A stretch of 64,000 bases of DNA from positions 1-64,000 of the forward strand of contig NZ_UUIS01000013.1 in assembly GCF_900589395.1 (NCBI RefSeq), read 5' to 3'. Both the position numbers and the translations under genes were made by a program. The stretch is from Pseudomonas viridiflava. Lineage in GTDB: Bacteria; Pseudomonadota; Gammaproteobacteria; Pseudomonadales; Pseudomonadaceae. How positions within the stretch are numbered: position 1 is the first letter of the stretch; each line of letters opens with the position of its first letter. This document shows positions 62,273-64,000 of the stretch, piece by piece. The notes below the pieces were generated by a model. The model saw only the letters and a list, made by a program, of their open reading frames with translations. It had not been told where the DNA came from and made no database searches.

Positions 62273-62833
62273 TTAGAACTTGCGGTTTTTTTCTACCCAG
62301 GCGGCGAAGGTATCGATAAAGGTTTTCAGAAAACCCTGGGTGCGCTCGTTCAGCGTGCCGTCTTCATTGAAGCTGGCGCCGATATTGCCCAGGTAGGCTT
62401 CAGGCTGTTGCAGGCAGGCGACATCAAGAAACACCAGCGACTGGCGCAAGTGGTGGTTGGCGCCAAAGCCGCCGATGGCGCCCGGCGAGGCACTGACCAC
62501 CGCGCCTGGCTTGCCGCTGAAGGCACTTTTGCCATAGGGGCGCGAGCCGACGTCGATGGCGTTTTTCAGCGCGCCGGGCACCGAGCGGTTGTACTCAGGG
62601 GTCACAAACAACACGCCGTCGGCGCTCGCCAGTTGCTCGCGAAAGGTACTGTAGGCGGCCGGCGGATTTTCACCGTCGATGTCTTCGTTGTACAACGGCA
62701 GGTCGCCGATTTCGACGATGTTCAGTTTCAGGCTTGCCGGGGCCAGCTCGGCCAGGGCCAAGGCGATTTTGCGGTTGATCGAATCTTTTCTGAGGCTGCC
62801 GACCAGAACGGCGATGGAATGCACCTGACTCAT
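62273..62833 (-). CDS. NADPH-dependent FMN reductase (ChrR/YieF-like)
   Basis: A 186-residue flavodoxin-fold quinone reductase. VGSLRKDSINRKIALAL forms the FMN phosphate loop and VTPEYNRSVPGALKNAIDVGSRPYG the second flavin contact, as in ChrR/ArsH-like reductases. It reduces quinones, azo dyes or metals with NAD(P)H. CAGGAG lies 6 nt upstream of the start at 62833; a longer frame to 63016 is rejected. Confidence 0.92.
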   Translation of the reverse strand: MSQVHSIAVLVGSLRKDSINRKIALALAELAPASLKLNIVEIGDLPLYNEDIDGENPPAAYSTFREQLASADGVLFVTPEYNRSVPGALKNAIDVGSRPYGKSAFSGKPGAVVSASPGAIGGFGANHHLRQSLVFLDVACLQQPEAYLGNIGASFNEDGTLNERTQGFLKTFIDTFAAWVEKNRKF

Positions 62834-63021
62834 GGAAACTCCTGCTGCGCGGTTTTGAAGACTATGAGTTATAGATGAAAGCGTGATCGGGTTGTATGAA
62901 GCCTGTGCTTTTCTTTTCGAACCTGAAAAGGAGGGTACCGCCGCGAACTCAATCGACTTTTGATGGTCTACAGGCCCGATTGACACGCAAAATCCGCGGT
63001 TCTTACAGAGGTTCAAGGCAA

Positions 63022-63234
63022 ATGGCTGCAGTTATGGTCGGACAGTTTCAGGCAAGAGATGCCGAAGGGCGCGTCTACCCGATGCATGAATTCCAGGAGG
63101 CACGCAGCGATGCCGAAGGCGGCGCACATGTGGTGACCACCTATCGCCTGGCAATCGGTGATCGCATCAACCACCTGGGCGGCGACGAGTTCGAGCTGGT
63201 GCAGAATGGCGTCAAGCTGACCCGTATTCCCTGA
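63022..63234 (+). CDS. Small hypothetical protein, 70 aa
   Basis: A 70-residue soluble protein (MAAVMVGQFQARDAEGRVYPMHEF). The repeated short strands (HVVTTYRLAIGDRINHLGGDEFELVQNGVKLTRIP) suggest a small beta-barrel. I recognise no family name; similar-sized genes are common in pseudomonads. AGAGG and AAGG motifs precede it. Confidence 0.75.
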   Translation: MAAVMVGQFQARDAEGRVYPMHEFQEARSDAEGGAHVVTTYRLAIGDRINHLGGDEFELVQNGVKLTRIP

Positions 63235-63265
63235 TCCCACGAGTGCACTGAGTCGCAGCGGCGGC

Positions 63266-63811
63266 TCAGCTGGACTTGAAAATCAAGTACCAGAAAATGC
63301 CCGTTTCACGGGTTTGCGGGTCGATGCCGCGATAGCACAGGTGGTCGATGCTGCCGACCACAAAACCGAAGCCTTCATATAACCGACAGGCCGCAAGGTT
63401 GTTGTTCTGCGTTTCCAGCACCACTCCAGCCAGGTCGCGTTCCCGGCTCCACTGCTCTGCCCTCTCCAGCAATGCCCGCGCCACCCCCAGGCGCCGCGCC
63501 GGCCGGTCTACGGCCAGCTCATCGACATAGCCAAAGCCATTCCAGTGCGCACGCAGCACGATATGCCCGACGGCGTGTTCGCCCAGCCAGGCCACCAGTA
63601 CGGTGGCCCCGGTTGACTGGCGGCGCTCACAGAAATGCTGGCCGTCCAGGCCGTAATCCTTCTCGAAAGGCTTGACCGCCTCCAGGGGCCAGGCGGCCAC
63701 CGGCTCATCAATCCGGGCATCGGCGTAGCCGTGCACGGTGAAGGTGAACTGGCCATTGAGCAGGTAATCCTCGAACGTCTCGTCGGCTGCACGGATGGCC
63801 AGATTGGGCAT
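63266..63811 (-). CDS. GNAT acetyltransferase, streptothricin acetyltransferase-like
   Basis: A 181-residue GNAT. VGHIVLRAHWNGFGYVDELAVDRPARRLGVARALLERAEQW carries the acetyl-CoA loop (RRLGVA), and GVVLETQNNNLAACRLYEGFGFVVGSIDHLCYRG with the ending GIFWYLIF matches the Sat/NAT4-type streptothricin acetyltransferases. Chromosomal homologues usually have broader amine substrates, so resistance is not assured. The start at 63811 follows the preceding gene's stop by 14 bp, so it is probably the second gene of an operon. Confidence 0.85.
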   Translation of the reverse strand: MPNLAIRAADETFEDYLLNGQFTFTVHGYADARIDEPVAAWPLEAVKPFEKDYGLDGQHFCERRQSTGATVLVAWLGEHAVGHIVLRAHWNGFGYVDELAVDRPARRLGVARALLERAEQWSRERDLAGVVLETQNNNLAACRLYEGFGFVVGSIDHLCYRGIDPQTRETGIFWYLIFKSS

Positions 63812-63825
63812 GGCGCAGAGGTCGT

Positions 63826-64000
63826 TCAGGAGGCTTCCGGCTGTGCCGCCTCCTGCAGCTGCGCCCACAACGCCGGCGCACCGGCGGCCTTGGCGATGAT
63901 CTCCAGGCGCGCCTGGTGCGCGGCCAGTTCGCTGTCAGTGGCCCGGATGATCCGCGAAGCCGCCCGAGTGGCCGGCAAACGACGGATTTCGCTGGGCCGG
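63826..64000 (-). CDS. 3' end of an unidentified gene (runs off the window)
   Basis: The minus-strand frame entering at 64000 encodes 57 residues, RPSEIRRLPATRAASRIIRATDSELAAHQARLEIIAKAAG and on, ending in QPEAS and a TGA. It is a helical C-terminus without recognisable motif. It lies 14 bp upstream of the GNAT gene and likely shares its transcript. Confidence 0.7.
   Translation of the reverse strand, partial: RPSEIRRLPATRAASRIIRATDSELAAHQARLEIIAKAAGAPALWAQLQEAAQPEAS

Noticed and set aside
1..64000. Prophage, integrase, IS element, tRNA or rRNA genes
   Set aside because: No integrase, transposase or phage structural gene is seen, and no tRNA-like or rRNA-like stretch was recognised on either strand.

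Overview
The window is high-GC bacterial DNA that reads as a Pseudomonas chromosome, most like the P. putida/fluorescens lineages. Supporting this are an OprD-type porin, a FecI/FecR/TonB-receptor cassette, many LysR regulators, GTAGGAGC-type REP-like intergenic repeats, and giant 'dermonecrotic toxin'-type proteins of the kind common in fluorescent pseudomonads. I see no rRNA, tRNA, CRISPR array, prophage, integrase or insertion sequence. All assignments come from reading the translations; no database search was run.

Layout. 0.1-6.3 kb: an atypical SDR, an MFS exporter divergent from a TetR repressor across a clear operator, a chemotaxis receptor and a Nudix hydrolase. 6.5-11.2 kb: a small basic protein translationally coupled to a compact tyrosine phosphatase, then a complete iron-regulated cell-surface signalling cassette (Fur box, ECF sigma factor, FecR-like anti-sigma factor, TonB receptor with STN domain). 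11.4-18.4 kb: a small transporter, a LysR regulator, three unassigned lipoproteins, a membrane protein and small orphans. 18.5-21.9 kb: two YeeE/YedE half-transporters, a soxR remnant fused head-to-head with an MFS remnant (an apparent deletion scar), and an NmrA-like reductase divergent from an HxlR regulator. 22-34.4 kb: mixed accessory genes, including two SUKH/SMI1 proteins (one with an L7/L12-like C-terminal domain), a LysR/SDR divergent pair, a thioredoxin-like protein, a cupin, a secreted 649-residue protein, a lipoprotein hydrolase and a degenerate SRAP/YedK homologue.

34.4-44.8 kb looks like one catabolic unit on the minus strand: acyl-CoA ligase, MHS-family uptake transporter, thiolase-fold protein, DUF35 Zn-ribbon/OB protein, OprD porin, dienelactone hydrolase-SnoaL fusion and SDR. 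A LysR gene diverges from it, and an ArsR-controlled alpha/beta hydrolase lies next to that. The thiolase-fold protein lacks the usual thiolase Cys/His residues and sits beside a DUF35 protein, which suggests an acyl-CoA C-C lyase (retro-aldolase) rather than a thiolase. The substrate is unknown.

44.8-52 kb: a repeat-filled intergenic region with two 127-bp copies, a periplasmic esterase, an EmrAB-like export pair and a two-gene acyl-CoA operon (HIBCH-like hydrolase plus acyl-CoA dehydrogenase). 51.9-62.2 kb: two tandem paralogous giant proteins (1722 and 1641 residues). Their C-termini share HELSH, GTxDIAY and NAD motifs, the signature of aspzincin (M35-type) metallopeptidases; I consider these the most interesting genes here. 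62.3-64 kb: an FMN reductase, a small orphan, a streptothricin-acetyltransferase-like GNAT and the 3' end of an unidentified gene.
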